The notes beneath the pieces are model-generated. The model saw nothing but the letters and a program-made list of their open reading frames with translations, ran no database searches and was not told the DNA's origin. The position numbers were made by a program, and so were the translations under genes. A stretch of 64,000 nucleotides of DNA from the NCBI RefSeq assembly GCF_023554555.1, contig NZ_JAMJWC010000003.1, positions 1 through 64,000 on the forward strand. The letters run 5' to 3'. Source of the stretch: Sphingobacterium sp. lm-10 (GTDB lineage Bacteria; Bacteroidota; Bacteroidia; Sphingobacteriales; Sphingobacteriaceae). This document shows, in pieces, positions 45,868 through 55,731 of the stretch; position 1 is the first letter of the stretch, and the number at the start of each line of letters is the position of its first letter.

Positions 45868-46665
45868 ATGGATTTTACAATTATTAACTATATCATCTGG
45901 GATGTAGACCCAGATATATTTACTATACCATGGATTAATCGACCCATTCGATGGTATGGTTTGTTTTGGCTGCTGGGGCTAATTATGAGCTATCAATTCT
46001 TAAATAATATATTCAAATCGGAGGGTAAGTCTATTGATCTGCTGGATAAATTAAGTTGGAGCATCATTTTGGGTACGCTGATAGGGGCGCGTCTCGGACA
46101 TGTGTTATTCTATAATCCATCGTATTATTTTCTGCAACGCCCTCTAGAAATATTCGCGGTATGGGAAGGCGGTTTAGCTAGTCACGGAGGAGCGATTGGG
46201 ATTTTAGTCGCTATGATTATTTTTTCGAAAAGAAATCACATCAATTTCTGGTGGTTGGCTGACCGGATAGCGATTGTGATACCACTTGCTAGTGGATTGA
46301 TCCGTTTGGGTAATCTTTTTAATTCTGAAATGATCGGTAGTGCTACTTCTGTTCCATGGGCCTTTATATTTACAAAATATGACTATGTTCCGAGACACCC
46401 AGCCCAATTATATGAGGCAATTTCATATTTTCTAGTTTTTATCGTCTTAGTCTGTTTATCTCGTACTGATGTAATTCGCCGGAAAGGGAATCTATTCGCG
46501 ATGATGCTCATCAGCATGTTTTCATTGCGATTTGTTCTAGAAATATTCAAGCTGAATCAGGAATTGTTTGAAGATAATATGTTCTTGAACATGGGGCAAA
46601 TACTAAGTCTTCCATTCTTATTAGGAGGTATTATTATACTAATTCTTAATCCCAAAAAGCAATGA
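45868..46665 (+). CDS. lgt: Lgt-type prolipoprotein diacylglyceryl transferase
   Basis: A 265-residue integral membrane protein of about seven helices. It keeps the Lgt motifs: ASHGGAIGI (the HGG segment), LIRLGNLFNSEMIG (arginine and asparagine of the GN-N-E signature), and PRHPAQLYEA near the C-terminal third. In the usual pathway it transfers diacylglycerol from phosphatidylglycerol to the lipobox cysteine of lipoproteins. It is 68 bp after a cysteine-free double-glycine precursor. It may be the cell's only Lgt placed here, or a second copy tied to the peptide system. The frame is open from 45733, but ATG 45868 gives the family start. Confidence 0.88.
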   Translation: MDFTIINYIIWDVDPDIFTIPWINRPIRWYGLFWLLGLIMSYQFLNNIFKSEGKSIDLLDKLSWSIILGTLIGARLGHVLFYNPSYYFLQRPLEIFAVWEGGLASHGGAIGILVAMIIFSKRNHINFWWLADRIAIVIPLASGLIRLGNLFNSEMIGSATSVPWAFIFTKYDYVPRHPAQLYEAISYFLVFIVLVCLSRTDVIRRKGNLFAMMLISMFSLRFVLEIFKLNQELFEDNMFLNMGQILSLPFLLGGIIILILNPKKQ

Positions 46666-46851
46666 ATATAAACTAGATGAAAAGGATAGCGAAATGGAGA
46701 GGAAGTATTAGAGGATAGGAAAAAGTAATTTGCTTATATATAGTAAGTTAACTTAGTGAGAGAGGAGGCCGATTGGGTATTCTGATATTTATAAGAAAAT
46801 GAACCGCGACCCAAGTGAGATAAGGAATATTTTTCCTGTAAATTTGAAGAT

Positions 46852-47943
46852 ATGCTTCCTTCTCCGGAAAACCGACGTAAGATTGTTCATATCGATATGG
46901 ACGCTTTCTATGCTTCCATAGAGCAGCGTGACTTTCCGGAATTGCGAGGTAAGGCACTTGCTGTGGGTGGTTCGCCCGATGGGCGCGGTGTGGTGGCCAC
47001 TGCCAGTTATGAAGCGCGGAAGTTTGGTGTTCGATCGGCGATGTCTTCCCGACAGGCATTGCAGCTATGTCCTCATTTATTGTTTACCAAACCCCGGTTC
47101 GATGTATATAAGCAGGTATCTGAGCATATTCGGGAAATATTTAGGCGGTATACGGATCTCATCGAACCTTTGTCGCTCGATGAGGCCTATCTGGATGTCA
47201 CCGAAGACAAAGCAGGCATTGGCTCTGCCATTGAAATAGCGAAAGCCATCAAATCTGCTATTAAAGCGGAGTTACACCTAACAGCCTCTGCAGGTGTGTC
47301 TGTCAATAAATTTATCGCTAAAATTGCGTCTGATTATCAGAAGCCTGATGGCTTAACCTTTATCGGTCCATCCAAGGTCATCCCATTTCTAGAAGCTTTG
47401 CCTATCGATAAGTTTTTTGGAGTAGGAAAAGTGACGGCACAAAAGATGAAAGGCTTAGGCATACACCAGGGCACCGATCTCAAGCGTTTTTCTGAATCGG
47501 ATCTCATTCGTCACTTCGGGAAGTCGGGCACATTTTTCTATCATATGGTCCGCGGAAATGACAATCGGCCGGTCCGCCCCAATCGTATCTCAAAGTCTAT
47601 CGGTATAGAGGATACTTTTTCGGCTGATATTGCCGACAAGGTAGAAATGATGGAGGAGCTGAAGACACTATGTGAAAAGTTGGAAAAACGATTGCAAGCT
47701 AAAGCAAAAAAAGGAAAAACGGTGACGGTAAAAATTAAATTTTCTGACTTTACCCAGATTACCCGAAGCAAAACATTGTTTTATGACATCAATCGATCAG
47801 CGGATATGTATTTGGTGGTTCAGGAACTGATGGATAAAGTGGATGTGGAGAATCTAAAGGTGCGCCTTTTGGGCGTTACGATATCCAATTTTACAGAACC
47901 TGAATTTATACCGAAAGAAGGGCGTCAGCTTCGGTTGTTCTAG
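46852..47943 (+). CDS. dinB: DNA polymerase IV (Y-family)
   Basis: A 363-residue translesion polymerase. The catalytic motifs are IVHIDMDAFYASIEQRDFPE (12-31) and SLDEAYLDVT (about 103-112). The palm and fingers include ATASYEARKFGVRSAMSS (49-66). A helix-hairpin-helix follows (KFFGVGKVTAQKMKGLG), then the little-finger domain. It ends with RQLRLF, a plausible beta-clamp-binding tail (QLxLF). TAAATTTG at 46839-46846, six bases before the ATG, matches the -7 consensus, suggesting a very short leader. Confidence 0.95.
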   Translation: MLPSPENRRKIVHIDMDAFYASIEQRDFPELRGKALAVGGSPDGRGVVATASYEARKFGVRSAMSSRQALQLCPHLLFTKPRFDVYKQVSEHIREIFRRYTDLIEPLSLDEAYLDVTEDKAGIGSAIEIAKAIKSAIKAELHLTASAGVSVNKFIAKIASDYQKPDGLTFIGPSKVIPFLEALPIDKFFGVGKVTAQKMKGLGIHQGTDLKRFSESDLIRHFGKSGTFFYHMVRGNDNRPVRPNRISKSIGIEDTFSADIADKVEMMEELKTLCEKLEKRLQAKAKKGKTVTVKIKFSDFTQITRSKTLFYDINRSADMYLVVQELMDKVDVENLKVRLLGVTISNFTEPEFIPKEGRQLRLF

Positions 47944-48060
47944 CGGTGTTCAAAGTTTCGGAAACAGAACCTGCTATTTTGGGTGCGGCTATAATTATCG
48001 GCTGCTGATAACCCTCTCAGAATAAACTAATCTTTTATTCTTTTATATTTGAGCATGTTA

Positions 48061-48513
48061 ATGAAAAAATCAAGATCAAATCTACTTTCCGTATTATCGG
48101 AATGTCTTGTCTTATTAACATCATTCGTGTCTTGCAATAGAACAAAAGAGCCTAGTATCGATCATTATATCGCGATAAAAAATCGAGACACCGCACATCT
48201 ATCCCTCACTAGATATGATAAGCGTTTTTTTGGGAAGCTAATTATTCATAAACCGGGCGCAGTGACTGATTCGGGAGCGGTAAGGGGTAAAATAATCAAT
48301 GATTCTCTGATTGGTGATTTCCATTACCAACCACACGGAGCCAGGCATCTGAAAAGGAGAGCATTCGCTTTACTTGATCGTAAAGATCATTTAATCAGAG
48401 GCTATGGAATACAGCACGTTTACATGGGAATTCCCTATTACGTGGAAAATTCCATAACCTTTCGTGAAGATGGATTTATATTTAATAAGATCCCTGTAAG
48501 TAACTCCAGGTAA
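48061..48513 (+). CDS. Hypothetical lipoprotein
   Basis: A 150-residue lipoprotein (FVSC lipobox, Cys25) that I do not recognise. About residues 40-140 are a beta-rich domain with a tyrosine/aspartate pattern (LTRYDKRFFGKLIIH, GKIINDSLIGDFHYQP, EDGFIFNKIP). The frame is open from TTG 48049, but TATATTTG (48044-48051) is a -7 match that overlaps that TTG, so translation must begin later; ATG 48061 is chosen (48055 is possible). Confidence 0.65.
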   Translation: MKKSRSNLLSVLSECLVLLTSFVSCNRTKEPSIDHYIAIKNRDTAHLSLTRYDKRFFGKLIIHKPGAVTDSGAVRGKIINDSLIGDFHYQPHGARHLKRRAFALLDRKDHLIRGYGIQHVYMGIPYYVENSITFREDGFIFNKIPVSNSR

Positions 48514-48551
48514 TTAGGTTTCAAAAGACATACTCAGAATCGTATTGTTAA

Positions 48552-48591
48552 GCTATAAATGTCGGGTTGTTAGCAACCCAACATTTATAGC
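48552..48591. terminator. Bidirectional hairpin between two converging genes
   Basis: An 18-base stem (48552-48569 with 48574-48591) with one mismatch and loop TTAG, placed between the lipoprotein gene and the metallophosphoesterase gene, which converge. Confidence 0.7.
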
Positions 48592-48614
48592 TTATTGTGT
48601 AGTGATGATAACAA

Positions 48615-49463
48615 TTACAATTTATAGGCTTCTTGATAGCTCCAAGTCACTTTACCGTCTTTCATTTCTAAAATAAGGTAGCCGGGCTTTGTCCCAAAAA
48701 ATGCACCATGCCACCAATTGCCAGACACAGCACCTGCCGTGATATAATCGACGTTTTTTACCTTTATCTCTTCATAGAGATGCATATGACCCTGCAAAAC
48801 CAATTGTAGATTATGCTCCGTGAACATATCCATGATTTCTTTTTGATTGGTGAAAGTGTCTGTTGCAGTGTATTTGCCCTCTAAGACCGGGTAGTATACA
48901 GACAGAAAAGGTACATGCGTGATGACGACTATAGGCATGTTTCTAGGCGTACTATTTAACACTTTTGCTAGCCACTCTTTTTGCTTTTCGGGAACGATAT
49001 AGCCACTACTATCTGTGTACACCGAGTTTAAGACGATGAACTTGGCGCCTTTGTGTTCAAACGATTGGTATGTATCGCCAAAAGCTTCTTCAAATAGTTG
49101 AAAATCATTAGCGCCGTCACGCATCTTCGCCGGTAGGCGATCATGGTTACCGATCGCCATGTAATAAGGGCGAGAAGTCGCGCTAAGCATGGCTTTTAAT
49201 TTTGCATACCGAGATCGTACAGCAGGGAGTTTCTCGGCTGACTGATTATCGACGTCGACATTATCGCCGCCACTTACCACAAATTCGACGTCCTTTGGCA
49301 AGGTATGCAGCAACTTCTGCACCTCGTTCAAAGTAGAATCGCTGTGCACATGCAGGTCTGTAATAAATGCAAATTTGAAATTTTGCGCATTTGCTGCCGT
49401 AGAAAAAGTCAGACCTACTAACGTTACTAGCAGGCAGATAGGCCATTTTAATGATTTTACCAT
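48615..49463 (-). CDS. Calcineurin-like metallophosphoesterase, secreted
   Basis: A 282-residue exported phosphoesterase (signal peptide to about residue 26). The dinuclear metal motifs are FITDLHVH (D-x-H), SGGDNVD, AIGNHDR (GNHD/E), VVITHVPF and QGHMH. It is the third gene of the SusC-SusD unit, overlapping SusD by 7 bp, so it probably acts on phosphate-containing molecules captured by that pair. The substrate is not evident; inositol phosphate, nucleotide or a phosphorylated glycan are all possible. Confidence 0.88.
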   Translation of the reverse strand: MVKSLKWPICLLVTLVGLTFSTAANAQNFKFAFITDLHVHSDSTLNEVQKLLHTLPKDVEFVVSGGDNVDVDNQSAEKLPAVRSRYAKLKAMLSATSRPYYMAIGNHDRLPAKMRDGANDFQLFEEAFGDTYQSFEHKGAKFIVLNSVYTDSSGYIVPEKQKEWLAKVLNSTPRNMPIVVITHVPFLSVYYPVLEGKYTATDTFTNQKEIMDMFTEHNLQLVLQGHMHLYEEIKVKNVDYITAGAVSGNWWHGAFFGTKPGYLILEMKDGKVTWSYQEAYKL

Positions 49464-51253
49464 CCGAATATTTGTTTTAAATTATTGTTCAAATTGACCT
49501 GATCTTGCGGGATTGGTCTGTAATAGTATTTTGGTGCTTCGAATGTAGACGCACGCTCTACGGTTTGTACAAAGCCTCTAGTTCCTTCTGATAAGTAAAC
49601 GCCGACATCTTGACCATACGTCCCGACACGATAATATTGCATAATACGACCCAAACTATTTCTTTCTCTTTCCACTGGAATAGACTCGTTGGCTGGCAAC
49701 AAAACGATATCAGGAATTCCATCGCCTGTTACATCATGTCTTCCCAATCCAGAGAAGTAAATACCTTCTGGCATTTTTTCTAGCAAGCTGCCCGCATTCC
49801 AACGCATAATATCGTTTAATCGGTAGCCTTCCAATGCTAGTTCGACGCGACGCTCTCTTCTGATTTCCAAGAGCAATGCCTTTTGACTGCTCGTAATCGT
49901 TGGAAATTGGCTGGCTAATCTCGCATCTTCCACTTGTGACATCAACATTTTTGGCATCGCTACACGATCGCGCAACGGATTGATCGAAATATCTAAATCA
50001 TCTTGTGTCAAGATACCCAATTCTGCTTTTGCTTCCGCATAATTCAACAAAACTTCTGCATAGCGATAGATCGGCACATCTGTACCATAACGTACTTGCT
50101 GATCAGTTGTATTCATAAAACCTTTAATCTGATGATATCCGGAGAAGTTTTTAGCCAATTGCTGTACATAGATTCCCACACCTTGCGTGTAGGTACTGTT
50201 ATAAATCAATTCCCATCCCGGGTAAGCATAAGTTTGTGATAATCGCGGATCTCTATTTTGAAACTCTTGTACAAATGAGAATTGCTGATAGCCTGATTGA
50301 TTGGTATAAAAAGAACCATCTTTCATAAGATAATTCTGCATCAAATCTCGAAGTGGATAGTACTCGTAATTACCAAACATACCCGGCCAATCGCTGGCAT
50401 TCAGCACATTGTTGGCAAAGAACCTACCCATAATAACCTCGCGGTTGCCTTCCAAACTTTGGTTGAAGAACAAATCACCATAATCACTATCAGGATTTCC
50501 AGTAGCATGAATGGCAAATTTGCCGCTGCGGATAATTTGTTCACTCAGCTGATGCGATTTAGTGATAAATGCATCTGCAGTATTCGTCAGATTCAATTCA
50601 TTATGGTATTTACGAAAAGTACCTTCGTACAATGCAAAACGTCCAAACTCCTGCACTACGACCCATTTGCCGACTTGTCCAGCCTTTGCATTATCCAACA
50701 CATGATCTGCGGCATACTGAAAGTCTTCCATGATCTTTTCTACTGTACCCGCTCGCGTTCCACGGTCGGCAGTGAGTATTTCTTCATCATTCGTATTCAC
50801 GACTTGATCGATCCATGGCACATCGGAAAATCGTTGCACTTTGGCTACATAAAATCGTGCCCGAAAATAACGTGCTAATCCTTCGTAATGGGCCAACACC
50901 TCTTCACTAACCTGAGCCGAACGGAAGTTTTCTAAGAAGAAGTTGACTTTTCTTAGCTGTTCCCAATCCCAACCCGTCGTCATATTCGCAGCAGTAACAT
51001 TTCCCAAAAGGATGTTCTTCATTTCATTGTTACCCGTAGTTCCGGCATTATCCGTTCCGGCATCTGCTTCATAGATTCCCGAACTGGAAAAATTGTATAG
51101 ATTCTGTATATATATTTCTAAATCGGTCTGTGATTTAAAAAAGTTTTCCTTGGTGATCTGTGTTTCTGGAAGTAGATCCAGATAGCTATCATTACAAGAC
51201 GATAGGGTCAGTAATGCACATGCTATGGTGAATATAAAAAAATGTTTTTTCAT
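49457..51253 (-). CDS. SusD/RagB-family lipoprotein (phosphoesterase locus)
   Basis: A 598-residue surface lipoprotein (lipobox LSSC, Cys20). It has RagB/SusD character: YARYFRARFYVAKVQRFSDVPW near 125-148 and the C-terminal ERRVELALEGYRLNDIMRWNAG near 481-502. It binds substrate and works with the SusC encoded 12 bp upstream. Longer than the maltodextrin SusD. Confidence 0.93.
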   Translation of the reverse strand: MKKHFFIFTIACALLTLSSCNDSYLDLLPETQITKENFFKSQTDLEIYIQNLYNFSSSGIYEADAGTDNAGTTGNNEMKNILLGNVTAANMTTGWDWEQLRKVNFFLENFRSAQVSEEVLAHYEGLARYFRARFYVAKVQRFSDVPWIDQVVNTNDEEILTADRGTRAGTVEKIMEDFQYAADHVLDNAKAGQVGKWVVVQEFGRFALYEGTFRKYHNELNLTNTADAFITKSHQLSEQIIRSGKFAIHATGNPDSDYGDLFFNQSLEGNREVIMGRFFANNVLNASDWPGMFGNYEYYPLRDLMQNYLMKDGSFYTNQSGYQQFSFVQEFQNRDPRLSQTYAYPGWELIYNSTYTQGVGIYVQQLAKNFSGYHQIKGFMNTTDQQVRYGTDVPIYRYAEVLLNYAEAKAELGILTQDDLDISINPLRDRVAMPKMLMSQVEDARLASQFPTITSSQKALLLEIRRERRVELALEGYRLNDIMRWNAGSLLEKMPEGIYFSGLGRHDVTGDGIPDIVLLPANESIPVERERNSLGRIMQYYRVGTYGQDVGVYLSEGTRGFVQTVERASTFEAPKYYYRPIPQDQVNLNNNLKQIFGW

Positions 51254-51265
51254 GACTAGTATGTG

Positions 51266-54200
51266 TTAAAAGGTCAATTGTAAACCTGCCGAAAAGCTAC
51301 GTTGAAAAGGATAGGTCAGACCATTTCCTTCACGACCTGGGCTGGCTACAGGATCTGTATTGATGTTTGCATTAATAGTTTCCGGATCGAAGTATCTCTT
51401 TACGGCAGACCATTCCGTCAAGTTCTCCGCACTGAAATAAACGCGCAGTTGCTTGATGAATGCTTTCGAAAAAACATGCTGTGGCAGTGTATATCCGATT
51501 GTTAAGTTTTTAAAACGTAGGTAGGCTGCATTCAGCAAATAGTTCGTTTGCGGCAAGGCTGTTCCTAGCGCTTGGTCTACACGTGTTCCTAAGTTTCTAT
51601 CTGCTAACCAAGATTGTAGCACCGGGAAGCGTGCGTCCAAATTTTGGTCGGCCAATCCAAGATCCAAGTACGACTGCGAGTGTTTTGCACGATCTACATC
51701 AGAGTCGTTATTTGGTCTATAAAAATCTAGCAAGTGAGAATAGATACTTCCATATGGCTGCTGATATACTCCCCAATACAAGTAATCGAGCGGATAATAA
51801 TCTCTTTTAGCCACGCCTTGAAAGAAAGCACGCACATCAAAACCTTTCCAATTCGCATTCAGATCTAGACCGAATTGGTAACGTGGCGTGCTATTTCCAA
51901 TGACTTTGAGATCTTTGGTATCCCCCAAAGTATACCCTTTTTCGATCACGCCATTATTGTCCTGATCGACAAACATAGGCCAGCCCGGTACGATGGTCAA
52001 TGCTCCCCAAGGAATAAGAGCCGTTTGGTCTAGGTTGGCGATTTGTTCTTCATTCTGAAAGAAACCATTACTTTCTAATCCCCAGATTTCTCCCAATCGC
52101 ATTCCTTTATAGTAATCCAAGATGGAGTTGTTACGGTTGGCAAATCGGGTGATTTCTGAATAAGAATCGGATAATAAGAAACGCGCATTAAAGTTTAAAT
52201 CATCACCTGCTAATTTGAAGTTATCTTGGTAAGTGATGCTCAATTCCCAACCATTTGTCTTCAAATCGGCCGCATTCTCCCGTGGAGATGCTGCCCCCAA
52301 TACGCCAGGCAATGTAGCACCAGCGGTGAGCATGCCCAATGTGCGTCTTGAATAATAATCAAATGAAGCAGAAAACATGTTTCTGTACAACGCGATATCT
52401 AACCCACCATTGATGGTATTGACTTTCTCCCAAGTATAATTTGGTGACACCAATGCTGGCGTACTGATGAGTGGAGGTCTTTGCCCATCAATCAGGTATC
52501 CGCTACGCGTCACTTCCATCGAAGGAATGTAACCAAAGTTGGAAACTGCTTGATTACCAAGCGCACCATAAGAACCACGAATCTTTAGGAGATCAATCGC
52601 CTCGACATCGCTGAGAAAGTTTTCACGATCTAAGCGCCAAGCGACAGAGCCGGATGGGAAGAAACCAAAACGCTGATCTTTTGGAAACCGGGAAGTGCCA
52701 TCGTAGCGACCATTCAGCTCTAGGATATACTTATCATCATAGGTATAATTCAATCGGTAAAACGCTCCACGCAGGGCATATTTGTCAATGGCTTCGCCAA
52801 AGGTAGCTTCACCTGTCGCTAAAGCGGGTGTTGGGAAATTGCTAGAGATCAACTCCGTCATTTGCCCGTTGAACAATTCGGAACGGTAATCTTCTTGGTT
52901 GAATCCAAAGATACCAGATACACTGTGTCGGTTGAATTGTTGGTTATACGAAGCGTATATATTGTACACATTGTAGTAAGAAAATCCACCTTGTCTAGCT
53001 GCGCTACTGGTTCCCTCCGTACGCAGATCATTAGGGCCAAAACCGATTTCATACGGTGTGACGAAACGGTTGTAATTCCTAGTATTACGTTGGAAGGTGT
53101 AATCCGCATTCAACTTAAAGATATTCTTAACGATATCTAGTTGTACGTTGAATGTGGATTGTACATCTTGTCGCTGGTCTGAAGTCTGTCCGCCATTGAC
53201 AAGTTGCGCACTTACTCTTCCTGCTGTCGAATTTGCCCAAGTGCCATCTGGGTTGATGTCATAACTTGTTGGGAAAGCCGTATAGATGTCAAACATACTG
53301 ATCTGCGAAGGCGTGATGCGTTTGGTATTGCCAATGATTGTATTATTGCCAATCTGGAGAAATGACGTGGCCTGATAATTCGTTTTAGCCCTAATCGTGT
53401 AACGGTCAAAATAATCATCTGCCAGGGTGATCGGCGAGTTCTGCCTGTTGTAGCCTGCACTCAGATAGTACTGCACCTTGTCGCTCGCACCCGAGATCGA
53501 CATATCGTGGTTTTGTGTGAAATTCCAATCCGACAAAAAGTGTCTCGTCCAATCTTTGTTGCCCATATACTCCCATTCTGCGGGCTGCGTCGGGTTTATG
53601 CGTACGCCAGGTATCGAAGGATCGTTGGATCGCTCTCTCGCAAACTGATAAAACTGGTCGTTGTATTGCACATTATTCCAAGGCGTATTGTCTGTGGAGG
53701 TTTGCAAAACACGTGAAAAGACATACGGATCCACAATTTTATCAGGAATGACGGTGGGTGTGTTCCAAGTAAAGTTATTATTATAGCTTATTTTGATACC
53801 GTCCTTACCTGATTTTGTAGTGACCAATATGACACCGAAGGCTGCTCGCGCTCCGTAAATAGCTCCGGCAGATGCATCTTTGATCACAGAAAACGATTCG
53901 ATGTCTTGCGGTGATATTCTATTAAGTTCTGCGGACGACATCGGTACGTTGTCTACCAAAATTAAAGGATCGCCACCGTTGACAGAAGTAATACCGCGTA
54001 TATTGATGTTGGCCGCTTCTCCTGGGGCACCAGAATTAAATCTGATATTCAAATTGGGCACCATGCCTTGTAGACCTTGAGCGATATTCGAAATTGGTCT
54101 ACTTTCCAGCACTTTTGCACTAATGTGGTCTACAGCGCCTGAAAGGTTTACCTTACGCTGTGAACCATATCCTACGACGACGACTTCATCTAGACTTCCT

Positions 54201-54541
54201 TCGGTAGGTTTAAGGATCACATCAATAGAATCTCTTCCTTCAAAAGGAATTTCGACTTCTTCGTAACCGATCAAGGAGAATAAGAGCGAAGAACTTGCTG
54301 GAGACTTATCAATACTATAGTCACCATTTGCATTGGTTATCGTCGCTATTCTAGTACCTTTTAGTGATACAGTCACACTGGGTAGTGCTTCACCAGTCAT
54401 ATTAGTAACCTTTCCAATGATGGTGTTGGTTGTTTGCGCAGTAGCACGACTTATACTGCATAGTACAAACAGCACAATAACGACACATAGTGCGTTTACC
54501 TGCTGCCGGCTTTTACTAAGTCGTCGAGGGATGAATTTCAT
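51266..54541 (-). CDS. SusC-family TonB-dependent transporter (phosphoesterase locus)
   Basis: A 1091-residue outer-membrane transporter. The signal sequence runs to about residue 36 (ATAQ). A carboxypeptidase-like domain follows (NTIIGKVTNMTGEALPSVTV), then the SusC box LDEVVVVGYGSQRKVNLSGA and the plug with LILVDNVPMS. It is the first gene of a SusC-SusD-metallophosphoesterase unit and is divergent from a TetR regulator. Confidence 0.94.
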   Translation of the reverse strand: MKFIPRRLSKSRQQVNALCVVIVLFVLCSISRATAQTTNTIIGKVTNMTGEALPSVTVSLKGTRIATITNANGDYSIDKSPASSSLLFSLIGYEEVEIPFEGRDSIDVILKPTEGSLDEVVVVGYGSQRKVNLSGAVDHISAKVLESRPISNIAQGLQGMVPNLNIRFNSGAPGEAANINIRGITSVNGGDPLILVDNVPMSSAELNRISPQDIESFSVIKDASAGAIYGARAAFGVILVTTKSGKDGIKISYNNNFTWNTPTVIPDKIVDPYVFSRVLQTSTDNTPWNNVQYNDQFYQFARERSNDPSIPGVRINPTQPAEWEYMGNKDWTRHFLSDWNFTQNHDMSISGASDKVQYYLSAGYNRQNSPITLADDYFDRYTIRAKTNYQATSFLQIGNNTIIGNTKRITPSQISMFDIYTAFPTSYDINPDGTWANSTAGRVSAQLVNGGQTSDQRQDVQSTFNVQLDIVKNIFKLNADYTFQRNTRNYNRFVTPYEIGFGPNDLRTEGTSSAARQGGFSYYNVYNIYASYNQQFNRHSVSGIFGFNQEDYRSELFNGQMTELISSNFPTPALATGEATFGEAIDKYALRGAFYRLNYTYDDKYILELNGRYDGTSRFPKDQRFGFFPSGSVAWRLDRENFLSDVEAIDLLKIRGSYGALGNQAVSNFGYIPSMEVTRSGYLIDGQRPPLISTPALVSPNYTWEKVNTINGGLDIALYRNMFSASFDYYSRRTLGMLTAGATLPGVLGAASPRENAADLKTNGWELSITYQDNFKLAGDDLNFNARFLLSDSYSEITRFANRNNSILDYYKGMRLGEIWGLESNGFFQNEEQIANLDQTALIPWGALTIVPGWPMFVDQDNNGVIEKGYTLGDTKDLKVIGNSTPRYQFGLDLNANWKGFDVRAFFQGVAKRDYYPLDYLYWGVYQQPYGSIYSHLLDFYRPNNDSDVDRAKHSQSYLDLGLADQNLDARFPVLQSWLADRNLGTRVDQALGTALPQTNYLLNAAYLRFKNLTIGYTLPQHVFSKAFIKQLRVYFSAENLTEWSAVKRYFDPETINANINTDPVASPGREGNGLTYPFQRSFSAGLQLTF

Positions 54542-54583
54542 GAATTACAGTGTTAATAGATTGAATGAATGTTTAATTAATCG

Positions 54584-54591
54584 CAAAATTA
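54584..54591 (-). promoter_or_regulatory. Candidate -7 element of the SusC-SusD-phosphoesterase unit
   Basis: The minus strand reads TAATTTTG, matching TAnnTTTG, with a leader of about 40 nt to the SusC start at 54541. No exact -33 seen. Confidence 0.4.
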
Positions 54592-54659
54592 TATCCGCAA
54601 CATAAATTATTGCTTAATAGAGCGTTATATAACTGTTAATTCTTGAGTGTTATGAATAC

Positions 54660-54677
54660 ATTTGATGTTTATCAAAT
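54660..54677. promoter_or_regulatory. Candidate TetR operator
   Basis: ATTTGATGTTTATCAAAT is an 18-bp inverted repeat (7-bp arms, 4-bp centre) in the 183-bp region between divergent SusC and TetR genes. It is placed to control both. Confidence 0.5.
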
Positions 54678-54724
54678 AAATATTACGGCCAATTGATTAT
54701 TTTAGCAACGCATTAAAATTATAC

Positions 54725-55321
54725 ATGGGTAGAAAAAGTATTAAAGAGGCACGCCAACTAGAGATTGTAAAAGTGTTTTATCGAGTGGCTAAAAAAGAAG
54801 GTTTAGAAAATTCATCGATCGCTAAGATTGCTAAGGTAATGGATGTGAATCCCAGTCTCATCATTCATTATTTCAAAAGCAAGGAGGAGCTTACACTGGC
54901 GTTGATCGATTTTATTTTAGAGCAATACCTGGTCATGTTTCAACTTAACAAAATTCAAGACCTGGAACCGATAGATGGGTTACGTATGCTGATTGATAAT
55001 TTGTTTTCACGAAAATGGAACCGGTTATTTGATGATGGTCTTTTCTACAGTTGCTATGCATTGACTTTTCGTGACAAATCTGTGAGGGAGAAATATAAGA
55101 TCATTACGAATTCTCTCCGAGAGACGCTTGCCCGCATTATTCAGAGAGCTGTGGATTTAGGATTGATCACGGTATCCTCCTCTCTTGTGTCGGCCGATCT
55201 TATTTTTGCATTGATCGACGGTGCCTACTTTTACCTTAGTGTGGCTGCTACCAAAGTAGACTTCGAGGAGCGATTAACAGCGTATAAGCTAGAAGCGTAT
55301 CGCTTGCTACAGCTTACTTAG
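54725..55321 (+). CDS. TetR-family transcriptional regulator
   Basis: A 198-residue regulator. Residues 8-55 form the TetR HTH (AKIAKVMDVNPSLIIHYFKSKEELTLALI), and the remaining helices form a ligand-binding domain. It is divergent from the SusC-SusD-phosphoesterase unit and probably regulates it, which is unusual because most SusCD units use LacI, AraC-type hybrid two-component, or ECF/anti-sigma regulators. The last 8 bp overlap a converging gene. Confidence 0.88.
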   Translation: MGRKSIKEARQLEIVKVFYRVAKKEGLENSSIAKIAKVMDVNPSLIIHYFKSKEELTLALIDFILEQYLVMFQLNKIQDLEPIDGLRMLIDNLFSRKWNRLFDDGLFYSCYALTFRDKSVREKYKIITNSLRETLARIIQRAVDLGLITVSSSLVSADLIFALIDGAYFYLSVAATKVDFEERLTAYKLEAYRLLQLT

Positions 55322-55586
55322 TCATTCTTCTTTTTAGCATTACAAAGCGGACGAAACCAAAGACGGCAATAATTATCCAAAGAACGTTTGCCGCTATGTT
55401 TGGGATATCATTGAAATATATGGCACTTATTGTAAGTCCGATCCCACCTATGATGTTCAGCGTCTGATATAATGGCTGATCATGCGTTATTTTATTACTG
55501 TTTAATAGCAGAAATGCTGTTGAACAGCAGATAAATCCCAGCCAGCCTAATGCTGTTATCAGCAGCTCAAGTGTTATATCGTTCAT
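55314..55586 (-). CDS. Small membrane protein, CBU_0592-like
   Basis: A 90-residue protein with three transmembrane helices. ALGWLGFICCSTAFLLLNSNKI and the segment NIIGGIGLTISAIYFNDIPN resemble the CBU_0592 family of small membrane proteins with no known function. It converges on TetR, sharing 8 bp. Confidence 0.68.
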   Translation of the reverse strand: MNDITLELLITALGWLGFICCSTAFLLLNSNKITHDQPLYQTLNIIGGIGLTISAIYFNDIPNIAANVLWIIIAVFGFVRFVMLKRRMTK

Positions 55587-55731
55587 GTTAATGAATAGTG
55601 CATCATGTTATCCGCTCATAAAATTAAGCGTTTAATCCATAGCACGTATATTAAGAAATTGATATGCCTGTCGCTGATTAATGGGTTTACACCTCATGAT
55701 CTTCATTACTCACTTTATCTTGGTTGTTTCA

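Noticed and set aside
46671..46734. Tiny cationic ORF (MKRIAKWRGSIRG) between lgt and dinB, considered as a second peptide
   Set aside because: Only 13 codons, no leader, and no conserved pattern; chance ORF is more likely.
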